From positions 49,065 to 113,064 of the forward strand of contig JABLUY010000115.1 of NCBI GenBank assembly GCA_013306675.1: a DNA stretch of 64,000 nt, given 5' to 3'. How positions within the stretch are numbered: the stretch's first letter is position 1; each line of letters starts with the position of its first letter. Position numbers and translations under genes: made by a program. The notes beneath the pieces were generated by a model. It was not told the origin of the DNA and ran no database searches. It saw only the letters and a program-made list of their open reading frames with translations. This stretch comes from Thraustochytrium sp. TN22 (lineage: Eukaryota; Sar; Bigyra; Thraustochytrida; Thraustochytriidae). This document shows positions 29,461 to 41,100 of the stretch, piece by piece.

Positions 29461-32400
29461 ATGTCCTGGTTGTTCTCTTCGCGCGAGGTCGTGGCCCCCA
29501 TGGTGATGCCGCCGCCACCTGAGGTTGAGGATGGCGAGGATTTGGATGGTCTCGTTGTGGCGTTCCTCTCCATCCTCGTCACATTCCTCACCTACAAAGT
29601 TCTCAAGTGTGTTGCTCGTGCCGCCGCGTGGGGCACGGCTGCCCTTTTCTGGCACGCCTCCGTTGGCGTGCTCAATGCGCTCAGTCGGACTCCACTCGTG
29701 CTCGCCTGCAAGGAGGGACACGTGGAGATCGTCCAGCGGCTCCTGGAGGATGGCGCGGATTGCAATGCCAGGGACGTGAGCCGGCGCACCGCCTTCATGT
29801 ACGCAATCGACGTGCCTACAAAGGTCGAATCGTCCCTGGAGATGATCAAGCTGTGCTGGATTTATGGGGCCAATCTCGACATCCGCGACGTTTGGGGCAT
29901 GTCGCCACTCGACATTGCGCGCAAACGGGGCGCGGTGAGCGTGTACAAGCTCCTGGAGTTTCTGAGCGTGAGCGACCTCGTACCCTTCCTCCTCGCAGAG
30001 GCCTGGGTCACGCGGCAAGTGATACTGGAACTCTTCGCTCGTGACATCACCAGCATCGAGGAGCTGGCGAGTCTCAGCGCGGATCAACTCGCACGGATCG
30101 AAGCCGAGGTCCTCCCGTCGGGGAAGTACGGCTTAAGTGCGACCTGGCGAGAAGCCCGGCTGCATAACCGGTGCGAGACAGCAGCGCGCGTTGCGCGGTC
30201 AATTTCATGTGTTTCTGCACTCCGTTCTTCGCTCACGCGGATTTCGAACTGGCGGCCCTTGGACAAGTATGTGGCAAGAATCTTCGAAGATTTCGAAAAG
30301 GCTGACACGCACAGAAGCCTGGACAGGGCGAGGAATGCCATCCAGCACGCGGGCCTTGCGCAGGAACATCTCGACCAACTTCAAGAACAGATTAGGGCAG
30401 CCACGGAGGCTGCAGCACGCAGCAACGAGCCAGACGTCACGGTTTTGAGCGCCCTCGTAGCCGCACGCGACCAAGCGCGAGAGACCTGCATTGCGGCTTT
30501 GCGCGAGGTCCTCCAGCTCGATCCGCGCTCGGTTGGGCATGCCCTGGCACAGACAATCTGGCCGGAAGTCAAGGTTTTGGGCAAGTACGCGAGGGCGCAT
30601 CAGGAGACTGTGGAGGAGCATGATCTGAGCTTCGACGCGTGCAAGGCTCTCCTCACCGACGCGCTCGGCAAGATGAAGAAGTTTTCGGACATCAAACGAG
30701 AGCTCCCGGGTCTCGTTCGGGTCACCCTACAAGAGGCTGCGACAGCATGCGGCACGCACTTCACACTCATGGCGGACCACGCGACAGCCTCCGACGCGTC
30801 CCACGATCAAGTCGTGGCGAATGTGACGGTGATGGTTGACCTACATGCGCGCCTGATGGAGCAGAAGGCCGCATTGGAAGACCTCATCCTCAACGATGCG
30901 TCCAAGCGCCTCCGCATCGATCGCGACAAGGCAGTTGCCAAGGCCGCCGCATACCTTGTCGTGTACGCGGAGAGGGTCGCAGGCGCTATCCTGGACGACA
31001 GTAAGGACGCGACTGCAGCGGCTGAGCTCAGGCTGCCCATTCTTTTGGAGGGTCGGGAGCGGCCCGACACGTCAGCGCTGGAGCAACTCTTGCAGAGCGA
31101 TTTGAAGAGGCGTCAAGAGAAGGAGTCGCTGGAGCTCCAACTAAGGCATGCGCAAGAATCTGCAGCGCATGGAGGCGCAAATCCGAACGACAATCCTACT
31201 GTAAAGAGGCTGCAGCGGAAGATCGACGCCATCGGCTTGAACGAAATCCAACGCGAGACCATCCAGCTGCGGAAAAGGATAATCGAGCTCGCAGATGCTC
31301 ATTACCCAGAGCTGCTGCAAGACGCCAGCTGGCGCCGCAGGATTGGCTTGCCCGGCGAGTCGGCAGTCGATGTGAGCAAGCTGGGCATCTGGGTGGGCAG
31401 CGCGAGCGCGGCCGACTTCAGGAACCTGCAGGTCTTGGCCGCAAACAACAGCAAGGAAGTGCGCAAGGTGCGCAACCAGGCGGGCGATGAACTCGTGCTG
31501 AAACGATACTACCTGGGCGGCCAGGCCCAGGTAAGGCGATTCTATCGTCAAGCTGCGGCCCTCAAGAAGATCGACAGCGCACATATCGTGCGCGTGGACG
31601 GCGTCTTTGAGGAGGCCGACTGGGGCTACCTGTTGATGCCGTTCTACAAGGCTGGCGACCTGGACGCATGGATCAAGGCCAACCCGCACGCTGACGTCGA
31701 GACACGCAAGCGTATCGCAATTGGCATCTTTTCTGGAGTGCGGGACCTGCACCGGCTGCACCACGTGCACTGCGATCTCAAGCCGGGCAACATCCTGCTC
31801 GCGCCAGGGCTCTTCCCCGTCATTGGCGACTTCGAGGGCGTTCGAGACATCAACACCACCCTCACCGCCCCTGTCCTGGCCACGATGCGGTACGCCGCGC
31901 CCGAGCTCCTGGGTGCAGCCGTCGAAGACCGGCCCAAGGTCGGCCCGCAAGTGGACATGTTCGCCTTGGGCGTCCTCCTCGGAGAACTCTTTCCTGAACC
32001 GCCTGCTCTCGTCGCGGACCTCGCTGCAAAGCTCAAGTCCCGCGACCCATCGAAACGCCCATCTGCTCAGGACGTGCTTGACGGTCCTGCATTCGGAATG
32101 GAGACCGTGCCGACTTCGCTCTGCGCGATCTGCATCGACAGCGAACCCACTGCACGTGGCGTGGCATGCGGCAGTGGGCACTTTGTCTGCGGTGCCTGCC
32201 TTAGCCGGGCGGTGGAGATGGCGGCGGACCCGCAGGTGAACAGCGTGCAGGTCACTCGCGATGGCGGGCTGCAGTGCATGGCTGAAAACTGCGACCACGT
32301 CATTGCTGGGTCAAAGGTCGCGCCGCGCGTGACCGAAGCAGCATACGACGCCATGATGCGCGTTGTGCGCGAGCACCTGGAACGCAACGCAGCCGCGCAG

Positions 32401-32862
32401 CTTGACGCCGAGGTGCAACGCCGTGTCCAGGCCGCGCTGCAGGCGAGGCACCGCGACAGATCCGTGCAGCTTCATCTTGAGGCAATCAGAGATAAGATCC
32501 TCTGCGTCTCGTGCCCTCGGTGTGCCCAGGTCTTTGTCGACTTCGATGGCTGCTGCGCCCTAAGGTGCAGTAATCCTGTGTGTCCGCACTACTTTTGCGC
32601 GTGGTGCCTCGAGGGCGCGGGGAAAACGAGCGACGAAGCTCATCGTCACGTCGCCTACTGCAACCAGAAGCCTCGAGGCGCCGACCGTTATTATGGCGAC
32701 CACGACGCTGTGCGCCGGAACTGGGCACGTATTCGAGCCCGCCGTCTCGCGGACTACGTACGCAAAGAGCTGCGGTCGGGAGATCTCCGCGTCGCGGTGT
32801 ACAAGGCGCTGCGACCGCTCCTCACGAGCGACATTGTTGGCGAAGGCTTTCAGCTTCCATGA
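29461..32862 (+). CDS. Ankyrin, SAM-like, kinase-like and RBR-type E3 fusion protein, membrane-anchored
   Basis: A single-exon 1133-residue protein. A hydrophobic anchor (GLVVAFLSILVTFLTYKVL) lies near residues 28-48. Ankyrin repeats span about 75-165 (TPLVLACKEGHVEIVQRLL), followed by a SAM-like helical domain (LVPFLLAEAWVTRQVILEL) and about 400 residues of coiled helix. A protein-kinase-like domain runs about 640-880: putative ATP-site Lys681 in ELVLKRYYL, HCDLKPGN at 770-777 (HRD changed to HCD), DFE at 790-792 instead of DFG, and YAAPELL as APE. Catalytic Asp772 and Asn777 remain, so activity is possible but the DFG Gly is lost. The C-terminus has a RING-like CAICIDSEP cluster from about 888 and a RING2-like CPRCAQVF then DGCCALRCSN and CPHYFCAWCLE from about 1017. 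The Cys after DG aligns with the RBR catalytic Cys. It may couple ligand or membrane sensing to ubiquitination; this is inference. Confidence 0.85.
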   Translation: MSWLFSSREVVAPMVMPPPPEVEDGEDLDGLVVAFLSILVTFLTYKVLKCVARAAAWGTAALFWHASVGVLNALSRTPLVLACKEGHVEIVQRLLEDGADCNARDVSRRTAFMYAIDVPTKVESSLEMIKLCWIYGANLDIRDVWGMSPLDIARKRGAVSVYKLLEFLSVSDLVPFLLAEAWVTRQVILELFARDITSIEELASLSADQLARIEAEVLPSGKYGLSATWREARLHNRCETAARVARSISCVSALRSSLTRISNWRPLDKYVARIFEDFEKADTHRSLDRARNAIQHAGLAQEHLDQLQEQIRAATEAAARSNEPDVTVLSALVAARDQARETCIAALREVLQLDPRSVGHALAQTIWPEVKVLGKYARAHQETVEEHDLSFDACKALLTDALGKMKKFSDIKRELPGLVRVTLQEAATACGTHFTLMADHATASDASHDQVVANVTVMVDLHARLMEQKAALEDLILNDASKRLRIDRDKAVAKAAAYLVVYAERVAGAILDDSKDATAAAELRLPILLEGRERPDTSALEQLLQSDLKRRQEKESLELQLRHAQESAAHGGANPNDNPTVKRLQRKIDAIGLNEIQRETIQLRKRIIELADAHYPELLQDASWRRRIGLPGESAVDVSKLGIWVGSASAADFRNLQVLAANNSKEVRKVRNQAGDELVLKRYYLGGQAQVRRFYRQAAALKKIDSAHIVRVDGVFEEADWGYLLMPFYKAGDLDAWIKANPHADVETRKRIAIGIFSGVRDLHRLHHVHCDLKPGNILLAPGLFPVIGDFEGVRDINTTLTAPVLATMRYAAPELLGAAVEDRPKVGPQVDMFALGVLLGELFPEPPALVADLAAKLKSRDPSKRPSAQDVLDGPAFGMETVPTSLCAICIDSEPTARGVACGSGHFVCGACLSRAVEMAADPQVNSVQVTRDGGLQCMAENCDHVIAGSKVAPRVTEAAYDAMMRVVREHLERNAAAQLDAEVQRRVQAALQARHRDRSVQLHLEAIRDKILCVSCPRCAQVFVDFDGCCALRCSNPVCPHYFCAWCLEGAGKTSDEAHRHVAYCNQKPRGADRYYGDHDAVRRNWARIRARRLADYVRKELRSGDLRVAVYKALRPLLTSDIVGEGFQLP

Positions 32863-35128
32863 GAATGCAGCAAGAAGTGGTGTACGCGCTCGTTGCACAA
32901 GGTCTGTGGTTCCGCGTAGCCGAGAAGGGTGACGATATCAATCTTAAGTTCTTGGCGACTGAGCCCAGAAGGGCGAACTCAAAGTAGCGACTCAAATGAT
33001 GGGACCATTAATTAAAAAGTGTCGAGCTTCAGAACTTGCTCTCGTCCTGCGAGATGCAGGTCGCCTGTGGCCCTGAAAAGATGCTCTCTTGCCGCCATCA
33101 GCACTGCCAATGCGGCAAGCTTCTGTACAGTCCCTCGCAAGACTCCTGACCCCATTCAATTGCGACAAGAGGCCCCGAACAAGCTCATGTGCGGCATCCG
33201 AGCACGCCGTTGTCGACGAAGCATTGCAGAAAAGCCGAATGCAGGCGAAAATCGAGTTCACGCGTGCGAGGCGCTGCAACTACTTTGAGACAAAGTCGCG
33301 GCGCCGTTAGCGAGGAGCTTGAGTTGCCGAGACGGCGCAGAGATTGTCTTTTTCGTTGAGGCTACTTGGCAATGCCAAGTCATGTCTGATGTGCAAAAAT
33401 CGTCTTGGGAGACTCAAGTGCATCTGAGTCTCGCCCGGGGAGCGGGTTAGCTGGCTCTCGTCCAGCTTGTGATCCGTGCGGGACCGTGGTTCGCACGGGT
33501 CCTCCCACCGCTCTGCGTGAGATTCTCGCGGGAACGCCAACTCCATGCGTCTCCAAGCGACTCCATCTCGCTGGCATCCCGAGTGAGTTCCATGTACGTT
33601 CGCGGCAGGAACCCTGTGCCCGCGGAGGCGAGCCCTCCGAGATCACTGGCGGTGCGATCAGATGCGATCGGATATGATCAGGCTGGTTCTGTTTGTGAGC
33701 TGACACTGGGTTCCGCGCGAGTTCGCGTGACTCTAAGGCTAACGGGAGCGGCGTCCATCAGTGCAACTTGAAGAAAGAGCGGCTGGCGAGCCGGGCCGAT
33801 GCTCGTGCGCTGCGGCAGCAGCAGCAGCAGACCCGCAACACGCATCGCCAAGCAGGTAAGGAAGAAAGAGACATGAGACGACTGGGCGGGCGGGCGGGCG
33901 AGTGGGTGGGCAGGCAGGCAGCTTCGAGGTGCCTGCTTGTTCCCCCGCAGGCCTGCCCGCCCGCCTAAAGGGGTGGTCGCTGGCACGATAGGGAGGCGAC
34001 GATGGAATGGCGCCGCATGTGCTCCGCCTGGCCACGGCCCGTCAGGCCATTGCCAGTGCGTAAGCAGTCTTTGCAGGTTGCTCGGTGCGGGAATGTCTGC
34101 ACTAAGATCACAGGCTGCGCAACAAAAAATGTAAAAAAAGAAATCGTTGCGCGCCAGGTGGCTTACGTCCTACATTCCTCTGTGAGATGTACGCATCAAA
34201 GAGATGTACGCATCCCAGAGATCCGCAGGCTGCGCATTCCATTGCCAGCTAGATGCGTGAGCTCCAGCCCGCCGAGTCTACCCAAGAAGATAGTGCTGCA
34301 CCACACTTCCGTTCTGTCAGCGTTGAGACCGGTACGGGCCGAGCTCCACTGTTCAGGACGGGAGGGAGTGGTTCGAGACGTGCGGCGCTCCATTTGGCGC
34401 CCTCTGTGTCAGAGCCCAGAACGGCTGCTGCGTGTAGCGAGGCTTCCGTGCGTCACTGCACGGCCGGCCATCGCTTCCGCAGTCGACCCCATACCCCAAG
34501 CAAACACGCAATAACCAAATTTTCCCTTTTTCCTCTCCGCTCTTCTTGCTGCAGCACACGCTTACAGTCCCGTATACTCGAGAGCGGTGAAGCGAGTTCC
34601 TTGCTGCTGCGGCGCCCTCTGCCAGCGCCCCCTGCGATCCCCAGCGAGCGCTCACAGTCAGCTCCTCGGCCTCGGTCCTCGGCCTCGGTCCTCCTCAGCT
34701 CCTCCGGCCATCGCAGGCTGCCCGAGTCATCATTCGTGGGGCCCGAAGCGGGCCGAAGCGACCCGGTGGCGGACTTCACTGATTTTTATCAATTGACAAC
34801 GTCAGCCTGGCTCGAGTTGAAGTCGCCGCTCGGCGAGCCGCAGTGCGCGCTCTGCGGCCACCCGGCGCGGCGGCGCACACCGGTCTCAACGGTAAACGCG
34901 GCGCAATGCGCGTCAAAGCCCAAGAGCGCGCCCCGCTCGCGCGCCTCCGCCCCGGCCTCGATCAACCCGAGTCTGGCCGCGCGCCGACGGCGCCGGGCGC
35001 GTGCGGCGCGGCCGCGCGGGCAAGGCCCTTCCGGCGAGCGCAAGCCGGGTCGGAGCGCGCGCGGCGCGGGGGCGGGCGGGCGGCGCGCGTGCTCGCGGCT
35101 CGCGGCGCGGTGCCGCGTTTGAAAATCC
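32863..35128. other. Long intergenic region, no supported gene
   Basis: About 2.3 kb between the kinase-RBR gene and dynein. It is less GC-rich in its left half (32900-34600) than the flanking genes. Open frames on both strands show no family motif, steady codon bias or splice-joined domain. A gcagcagcagcag run lies near 33813 and a cgggcgggcgggcg run near 33887. The dynein promoter presumably lies at the right end. Confidence 0.55.
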
Positions 35129-38100
35129 ATGGCGGAGCACGGCGAGCAGGGCGGCGCGCGGTCGCCGGGCGCGCGCAGAGACCTCGTGTCGCCGGGCGCG
35201 CAGCGCGATGCGCAGCGAGGCATCATGAGCGAGGCGCTGGCCGTGGACCCGGGCCTCGTGGAGGAGCAGCGGCTGTACGAGGGCAAGGACGAGCGCGAGG
35301 TGCGGTCGCCGACGAGCCCCGTGCAAATGTCGCCCAAGACGTCGGGCTTCCGCGCCGCGCCGCCTGGCGTGGTGCCGCTGCGCGGGCGCGCGAGCCTGTG
35401 GTCGGGCGACAGCAAGGGCGATGCGCGCGACGAGACGTCCATCTTGGCGCGCGCCAGCGAGCCCAAGGTGCAGGTGCCGCACCGGCCGCAGCCCGGTCGC
35501 GCGCCGCGCCGCGTCGAGGTGGAGCGCCTCAAGAAGGTCTACGCGGCCTGGGACTTGGAGCAGCTGCTGCGCGAGCGCCGGCCGGAGCTGGCGTCCGCTG
35601 CTAGCGTGCGTGACGGGCATCAGTTGCCGCTGTACCCGTTCGACGACGAGGAGTTCGAGGAGCGCACGCTGGAGGCCTGGATCAAGGTGGGCAGCGACCC
35701 GGTGACGGGCGACTTTGTCGGCCTGCCCGCCAAGGCGCGCACTGACGAGGGAGCTTGGGCGCCCTGCGTCGTGCGCTCCTGGGTGCCGGACAATGGCGGC
35801 GTCCTCGAGGTGGAGTGGGCGCAGCCCTCGTCCGCCTCGGCGCCGCGTGCGAGCCGCTCGCGCCTCGAGGTGTACCTGCTGGCGGAGTCCCCGGTGCGCT
35901 TCGCGGACCGCGTAGCCAGCGCGCATCGGCGTCGTGACGAGGCCATGGTCCTGCTGCAGTACAACCTGACGCTGGACTCGATGCCCATCGAGGGCATTGC
36001 GACGCTCGACGACCAGCAGACCAAGCGCATCGAGCACAAACTCGTGTCGTCCGCCAAGCTTTCGGACTTGAGTCGCAACGACGCCAAGCTGCTCAAGGAG
36101 GTGCGCGCGTCCTACGCGAGCGCCATGAACAAGGTGGTCTTTGGCGGCACGCTGGACCGTGTGGCGCGCGGGCACGCCGGCGACGAGGGCAGCACGCCGC
36201 TGCACTCAGCCGACGGCATGCTGGCCAGCCTGCTGCGGGACTTTTTGCCGCACGCCGACCTTCTTCGCACCCGGCCTGACGGCTCGGAGGTGCAGGCACT
36301 CGCGGGGCGCACGTCAGAGCAGACGGCGGCCGCGAGGCAGCGGCGCCAGGCGGCCGCGGCGGACTTCGCTGAGAAGCTGCAGGAGTTCAGCTTCAAGTCG
36401 CTGTACACACAGGACGGTGTCATGGGCGCGTTGGAGACCATCAGCATCGAGTGCGTCAAGGTGCTCCAGTACCATCTGTTCAATACGACTGTGGCCAAGA
36501 GCGTCAAACTGGAGGAGTTCCAAAACCTCCAGACCACCGCGACGACCAACACGGTGGCCTTCATCAAGGGCAAGTGGACCATGGCTGTGAAGAACATCGT
36601 CCGTGCCAGCTTCAAGGATGTCGGCAAGGGCTGGTTCAACCTTCGCGAGAGCAGCATCGAGGTGTATAACTTCAGCAAGCTCAAGCGGTTCTTCGTGCTG
36701 GTCAACTGCATGATGCAGGACTCCATGCGCTTCATGACGGTCCACTCGCTCAAGGACTACGTCCACTTTCTGCGCCGCTCCGCGGACGCGCGCATCGACG
36801 TCAAGTCGGCCACCGAGGTCCTCATTCAGTACGAGCACTCCGTTCGGGACGCCGAGGTGCGGCAGGGGCCGCTCTTCGCGCTGGAGCTCGTCGTGGAGGA
36901 GCGCCAGGCCGCCGCCGCTCCTGCGGCCGGTGCCGGCGCTGCTGGAGACGATGCGCTCGCCGCGCGCGATTCGACCAAGTCGAGCGCACGGAGCGGCGCC
37001 GCGCCAGAGGACGACGCTGGCAGCAATGCCGACCAGGCCGAGGGCCAGGAAGACGGCGCCGGCGCCGCTGAGGACGATGAGGCCGCCGCGGCCGCGGCCG
37101 CCGCCGCCGAGGCTGCCGCCGCCGCTGCGGACGACAACCTCGGCAAGTACGTCATCAAGTACAACTTTGACCCGGCCGTCTTCCTCAAGGTCCCGGTGCA
37201 GCTCTTCTTCAAGGCATTGGCGGCCCTGCAGCACATCCCGCGCGTGGAGAAGCAGGTCATGGACAAGCTGTTTTGGCCGGACGAGCCGCTCGTGCGCGCC
37301 GTGAGCCAGCACGAGGGCTGGGTCCAGGACCTGGCAGCCCAGATCGAGGCGTCCATGGCCCGCGCCGTCGACCCGCTCCAGACCTATCTGAGCCAATACG
37401 ACCAGCACCTGGAGTTTCTCAACTTCGAGGTGGAGGATTTCATGAGCGAGGTGGAAAAGTCATGCCGCGACGGCGGCGAGGAAGAGGAAGATGACGATGA
37501 TGGCGGTGGCGGCGGTGGCGAGGGCGCCCCGAAGAAGCGGCCCGCCATGCTGGACCCAAAGAAGATCAAGGCGCTCATCGACAAGCACACCGCCGCCAAG
37601 GAGGAGGTCGGCGAGGTGATCCCCCAGATCATCAGCGTGGGCATCTTCTCCGTCTCGTGCGGGTCGCTGCGCCGCATGCTGCAGGACAAGCACCAGGAGC
37701 TCGTGGACCGGCTCAAGACGCTCCTGGCGACGCGCACCGCCGAGGTGGGCAACTACATCCTCGAGCAGTACAACGAGATCCGGCGCGAGATCGAAAAGCC
37801 CGTGGAGAACATCGAGGAGCTCACGGCGGTGCAGCAGTTCATGGAGCAGGCACCCGCCAAGGTGCGCGCGCTCGAGGCGGACGCGCGCAAGATTTTCAAC
37901 AAGATCGCAGTCCTCGACACGTACTGGTACCAGTTCAAGAAGCAGGACGACATCGACCTGCCGTGGTGCATCTTTGGCGGTCCAAAGGCGGTGGCGGAGA
38001 CGCTCGAAAAGGCCGAGGCGCGCAACGAGGTGACCAAGGTGGCGTACCAGGAGCAGCAGACCGAAGAGCAGGAGGCCTTCACCTACACGCTGTCACAGCT

Positions 38101-41100
38101 GGAGCAGGACATTGAAGGTCTTGCGCAGTTCTCGGACCTGGGGCGCATCACCATGATCGCCAAGCGCGTGCACGACCTGCGCGCGCGGCTGAACCAGGCC
38201 GAGGAGGACGCGCGCCGCTTCAACTCGCGCGAGCTGCTCTTCGAGCAGGACCTGACCAACTACGATGCCGTCACGGAGATGAACAAGGAGTTCGAGCCGT
38301 ACGAGACGCTCTGGCTGTCGGCGGACGCCTGGCTCAAGAACAGCAAGGTGTGGACCGAGAAGAAGTTTGTCGACCTCGACGCAGAGGAGATGGAGCAGCA
38401 GGTCTACGACTACCACCGCAACCTGATCCGGTCCGTCAAGTACTTCGAGAAGAAGGAGCTCCCGGACATCGTGGCCACCGCCGAGGACGTCAAGGCGCAG
38501 GTTGAGGTCTTCAAGCCGGTTGTCCCCCTCGTCATCTCGCTGCGCAACCCAGGCATGCGCGAGCGCCACTGGAAGGCGGTCAATGCCAAGCTCGGCTACA
38601 CGACGACGCTGGCGCTGGACCCGGACGACCCGGGCTTCACGCTCGACCGCCTCATGTCCGACGACCTCGGCCTGCTCAAGGACGCCAGCAAGGCCGACAT
38701 GATCACCAAGGCCGGCGAGGTCGCCGGCAAGGAGTTTCAGATCGAGGTCGCCCTGGACAAGATGGAGCGCGAGTGGAGCGGCGTCAACCTCGACATCGCA
38801 CCCTACAAGGAGACGGGAACCTACGTGCTGCGTGGCTTCGACGAGCTCCAGGCGCTGCTGGACGAGCACGTCACCATGACGCAGGCCATGATGTTCAGCG
38901 CCTTCAAGGGCCCCTTCGAGGAGCGCATCGAGAAGTGGAATCACACGCTCAGCGTTGTCAGCGACGTCCTCGACGAGTGGGTCGGCGTGCAGCGCAACTG
39001 GCTCTACCTGCAGCCCATCTTCGACTCGCCCGACATCAACAAGCAGCTTCCCACGGAAGGCAAGCGCTTCGCGACTGTCGACAAGAACTGGCGCCAGACG
39101 CTTGGGGCGGCCTTTGAGAAGCCCACGGCCATCAAGTTCTGCGCCAGCGAGGCGCTCCTTGACCGCTGGATCGAGTCCAACAAGTTCCTCGACATGGTGT
39201 CCAAGGGCCTCAGCGACTACCTGGAGACCAAGCGCTCGGGCTTTGCCCGTTTCTACTTCCTCTCCAACGAGGAGCTGCTCGAGATTCTCTCGCAGACCAA
39301 GGACCCGACCATGGTACAGCCGCATCTCAAGAAGTGCTTCGAGGGTATCAAGCGCGTGCACTTCGACGACAACCAGGTCATCACCGACATGTTCTCCTCC
39401 GAGGGCGAGCAGGTCAAGCTGGCCGTAGACATCGACCCGGCCGGCCGCAACGTCGAGGACTGGATGACCATGCTCGATGACACCATGAAGCAGTCCGTCA
39501 AGGAGGTGCTCTACGCGTCCATGCTCGAGTACGTGGAGATTCCGCGTACCGCGTGGATCCAAAAGGTCGCCGGCCAGTGCGCCATCAACGGCTCGCAGTT
39601 CCACTGGACGCGCGAGATCGAGGAGGGCATGGACGCGCGCGGCGCCGACGGCGTGCAGGAGTGCTTTGAGCAGCAGGTGCGCCAGATCTCGGACATGGTC
39701 GACCTCGTGCGCGACCCGAATCTCAAGCGCATGGCGCGCATCACGCTCTCGGCGCTCACCGTCATTGATGTGCACGCGCGCGACGTCACCGAGAAGCTCG
39801 CCAAGGAGCGCGTCAGCAGCAAGGAGGAGTTCCTCTGGATCTCGCAGATGCGTTTCTACTGGGAGGACGGCGAGGCGCTCGAGGGCGACATGCGCGTCAT
39901 GATGGTCTCTTCGCGCCGCCCCTATGGCTACGAGTACCTGGGCAACTCCTTCCGCCTCGTCATTACGCCGCTCACCGACAAGTGCTACCTCACGCTCATG
40001 GGCGCCCTGCAGATGACCCTGGGCGGCGCGCCGGCCGGTCCCGCCGGCACCGGCAAGACTGAGACCACCAAGGATCTCGCCAAGGCGCTCGCCAAGCAGT
40101 GCGTCGTCTTCAACTGCTCCGACGGTCTCGACTACCTGGCCATGGGCAAGTTCTTCAAGGGTCTCGGCAGCTGCGGCGCCTGGGCGTGCTTCGACGAGTT
40201 CAACCGCATCGACGTCGAGGTGCTCTCCGTGGTGGCGCAGCAGATCATGACGCTGCAGCACGCCGCCAAGGCCGGCCTGGACCGCATCGAGTTCGAGGGA
40301 ACCATGATCAACATGAACGACCAGTTCGCCGTCTACATTACCATGAACCCGGGTTACGCCGGCCGCACGGAGCTGCCCGACAACCTCAAGGCGCTCTTCC
40401 GCCCCGTCGCCATGATGGTGCCCGACTACGCGCTCATCGGCGAGATCATGCTCTACTCCTTCGGCTACGCCAAGGCGCGCATCTGCGCGAAGAAGATGGT
40501 GGCCACCTTCCAGCTCTGCTCCGAGCAGCTCTCCAGCCAGGACCACTACGATTACGGCATGCGCGCCGTCAAGACCACCATCGTGGCGGCCGGTAACCTC
40601 AAGGCGGCCGAGCCCGACGCCGAGGAGGAGGTCCTCCTCCTGCGCGCGCTGCAGGACGTCAACTTGCCCAAGTTCCTCAGCCACGACCTCCCGCTCTTCA
40701 AGGGCATCATCTCGGACCTCTTCCCGGGCCGCAAGCGCCCGGACATCGACTACGGTCAGCTGCTCAAGTGCCTCAAGATCACCGCCGAGCAGATGCTCCT
40801 GCAACCCGTGCCGTTCTTCATGCAAAAGTGCATCCAGCTCTACGAGACCATCGTCGTGCGCCACGGCCTCATGCTCGTGGGCCCCACGGGCGGCGGCAAG
40901 TCGCGCAATGTGGAGTGCCTCGACGAGACGCTCTGCCTGCTCAAGCGCCGCGGCATCGAGGGCTTCGCGTTCGAGAACATCGTTCGCCACACGGTCAACC
41001 CCAAGTCCATCACCATGGGCCAGCTCTACGGCGAGTTCGACCCCAACACGCACGAGTGGCAGGACGGTATTCTTGCCTTCCTCGTGCGCGAGTGCGCCAA

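Noticed and set aside
32863-35128. Several 70-290-codon frames in the gap before dynein
   Set aside because: They overlap one another in different frames, lack motifs and do not splice into any recognisable domain.
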